Source: Aquimarina acroporae
Lineage (GTDB): Bacteria > Bacteroidota > Bacteroidia > Flavobacteriales > Flavobacteriaceae
Direction: 5' to 3'
Assembly (NCBI RefSeq): GCF_023195925.1
Contig: NZ_JALPRE010000012.1
Span: 62,001 to 126,000, forward strand
DNA: 64,000 nt
Made by a program: the position numbers and the translations under genes. The notes below the pieces were generated by a model, which was not told the DNA's origin, did not search any database, and was given only the letters and a program-made list of their open reading frames with translations. Shown in pieces: positions 63,014 through 64,000 of the stretch. Every line of letters begins with the position of its first letter. Position 1 is the first letter of the stretch.

Positions 63014-64000
63014 TGTTTGATACTCTAAATATTAAAAATCATATCGTTTCAGTACTTGTTGTAACTTTTATGTTGGTGTTTTCTTATGGAGATATCTATG
63101 CTCAAGAGTTAGGAAATGAAGAAGTAAAAAGATTACAAAGAGCAATTTTTACATTTAATTTTGCACAACAAATAGCTTGGCCAAATGCCGAAGATCAAGA
63201 AACGTTTAAGATTGGAGTTCTAGGACCAGACCGAACTATCCTAGACCTTAAAGCCCTCGCTTTAAAGAGAAAAATTAATAATAAACCGGTAGAGATATTG
63301 CGGTTTCAATCTGTAAAAGCAGTCAAAGATATTCAATTATTATATGTTAATCAGAAGTATAACTATAGTATAGATTACATCCTAAGTAAGATTACAGGAA
63401 AAAACATTCTTTTGGTGAGTGAAGATTATAATTTTAATTCTTCTATGATCAATATGGTGAATGTTGGGGATTCTTTTGAATATGAAATCAATGTAGATCG
63501 CATTCAAAAAGAAGGTTTCGTAATCGCTCCTACACTACGCAGAGCGGCGATTACTTCTTCTGAAAAATGGAAACAGCTATATAGAAAAACCGAAAGAACT
63601 CTGCAGGTTGTTCAAGAAGAAAGTAAAGAACAACAATCGGTTATTAAACATAGGGAACAACAAATACAAAATCAAAATACTCAAATTACGGATCAACTTG
63701 AGCAAATAGGAGACCAAAGACAGGAGATTGGGAAGCAAAATAGACGCATAGAAAGTTTATTTACTGAGAGTCAGTTGCAACAGAAGAAGTATGAAGAAAA
63801 AGTGTTGATCGAGCAGGAACTTGAAAAAAATATTCAGGAACAGGTTACTTATATTCAAAATCAACAGATAAAAATAGATAGTAGCAATCTCGAAATTGAA
63901 AAACAGTATGAGGTTCTAGAAAATCAGAAATCTCAAATTGAAAATCAGAAGCTAACACTTGAGAAGCAATCTACAGAGCTCAATAAGCAAAAGAAGATCA
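63010..64000 (+). CDS. YfiR-domain protein with long coiled coil, cut by window end
   Basis: Starts at 63010 (ATGATG, overlapping the TonB gene stop) and stays open to the last base, 330 codons. A hydrophobic signal segment (about 10-33) precedes a YfiR/DUF4154 domain (about 40-175; IFTFNFAQQIAWP, FKIGVLGPD, ITGKNILLVSEDYNF), followed by a coiled coil rich in Gln/Glu/Lys (about 195-330). In Bacteroidota this layout is often completed by a histidine kinase, which would suit the two receivers upstream. The end is not visible, so the kinase part is inference. Confidence 0.85.
   Translation, partial: MMFDTLNIKNHIVSVLVVTFMLVFSYGDIYAQELGNEEVKRLQRAIFTFNFAQQIAWPNAEDQETFKIGVLGPDRTILDLKALALKRKINNKPVEILRFQSVKAVKDIQLLYVNQKYNYSIDYILSKITGKNILLVSEDYNFNSSMINMVNVGDSFEYEINVDRIQKEGFVIAPTLRRAAITSSEKWKQLYRKTERTLQVVQEESKEQQSVIKHREQQIQNQNTQITDQLEQIGDQRQEIGKQNRRIESLFTESQLQQKKYEEKVLIEQELEKNIQEQVTYIQNQQIKIDSSNLEIEKQYEVLENQKSQIENQKLTLEKQSTELNKQKKI

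Noticed and set aside
1-64000. CRISPR arrays, tRNA and rRNA genes
   Set aside because: No regularly spaced repeats and no cloverleaf or rRNA-like segments were recognised by reading; a tRNA or RNA-family scan would be needed to exclude them fully.

Overview
The window is AT-rich and comes from a marine member of the Bacteroidota, most likely the Flavobacteriaceae. The evidence is a SusC/SusD pair, TonB-dependent receptors, promoters of the TTTG-N19-TAnnTTTG type, an almost complete lack of Shine-Dalgarno sites, a mixed arg/pro operon and a CbrA-type symporter-kinase. The genus cannot be fixed from the sequence. No tRNA, rRNA, CRISPR array or intact insertion sequence was seen.

Region 1 (1-16.75 kb, all minus strand) is an alginate utilisation locus. 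It holds two paralogous GntR/FadR regulators, three PL7 alginate lyases, a PL6 and a PL17 lyase, a KdgF-like cupin, SusC/SusD and a PKD-domain surface lipoprotein. Extracellular PL7 and PL6 enzymes would cut alginate, SusCD and the PKD protein would bind and import the oligomers, and PL17 with KdgF would yield the keto-uronate. The DEH reductase, KDG kinase and aldolase are not here and may lie to the left. A palindrome (TTGGTnAACCAA) occurs 1-3 times at five promoters; at the four with a good or acceptable promoter match it overlaps the -7 box. The susC leader holds a candidate plus-strand small RNA at 7719-7808.

Region 2 (16.9-28.2 kb, plus strand) is a ten-gene arginine/proline operon (argG argC proC argD proA proB argF' argB argE argH) headed by a GNAT that probably makes the N-acylglutamate. 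In front lies a 35-codon ORF ending in a run with four Arg codons, embedded in alternative RNA structures. It is a candidate arginine leader peptide that does not appear in a standard gene list.

Region 3 (28.2-40.1 kb) begins with a PfkB kinase, a Tat-exported TIM-barrel protein and a small membrane protein. An acetate/C2 utilisation island follows: a zinc-ribbon HTH protein related to IS1-type transposases, a porin, a DUF4212/SSS symporter pair, an SSS-histidine kinase, a receiver protein and acetyl-CoA synthetase.

Region 4 (40.6-51.6 kb) is accessory in character: a secreted subtilase, two unrecognised small proteins, a cyclase-family hydrolase, a nitrilase-family amidase, a DUF4269 protein, an AraC regulator, SnoaL/ABM multidomain proteins and an SRPBCC protein. 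The two unrecognised minus-strand genes share a double palindromic element at the same distance from the -7 position, which suggests a small regulon.

Region 5 (51.6-64 kb) has a biotin-dependent acyl-CoA carboxylase operon (minus), a LysE exporter, a DUF1761 protein, a YdjM-like membrane protein and a GNAT. It ends with a signalling cluster of two sister receiver proteins, a TonB receptor and a YfiR-domain coiled-coil protein cut by the window end.
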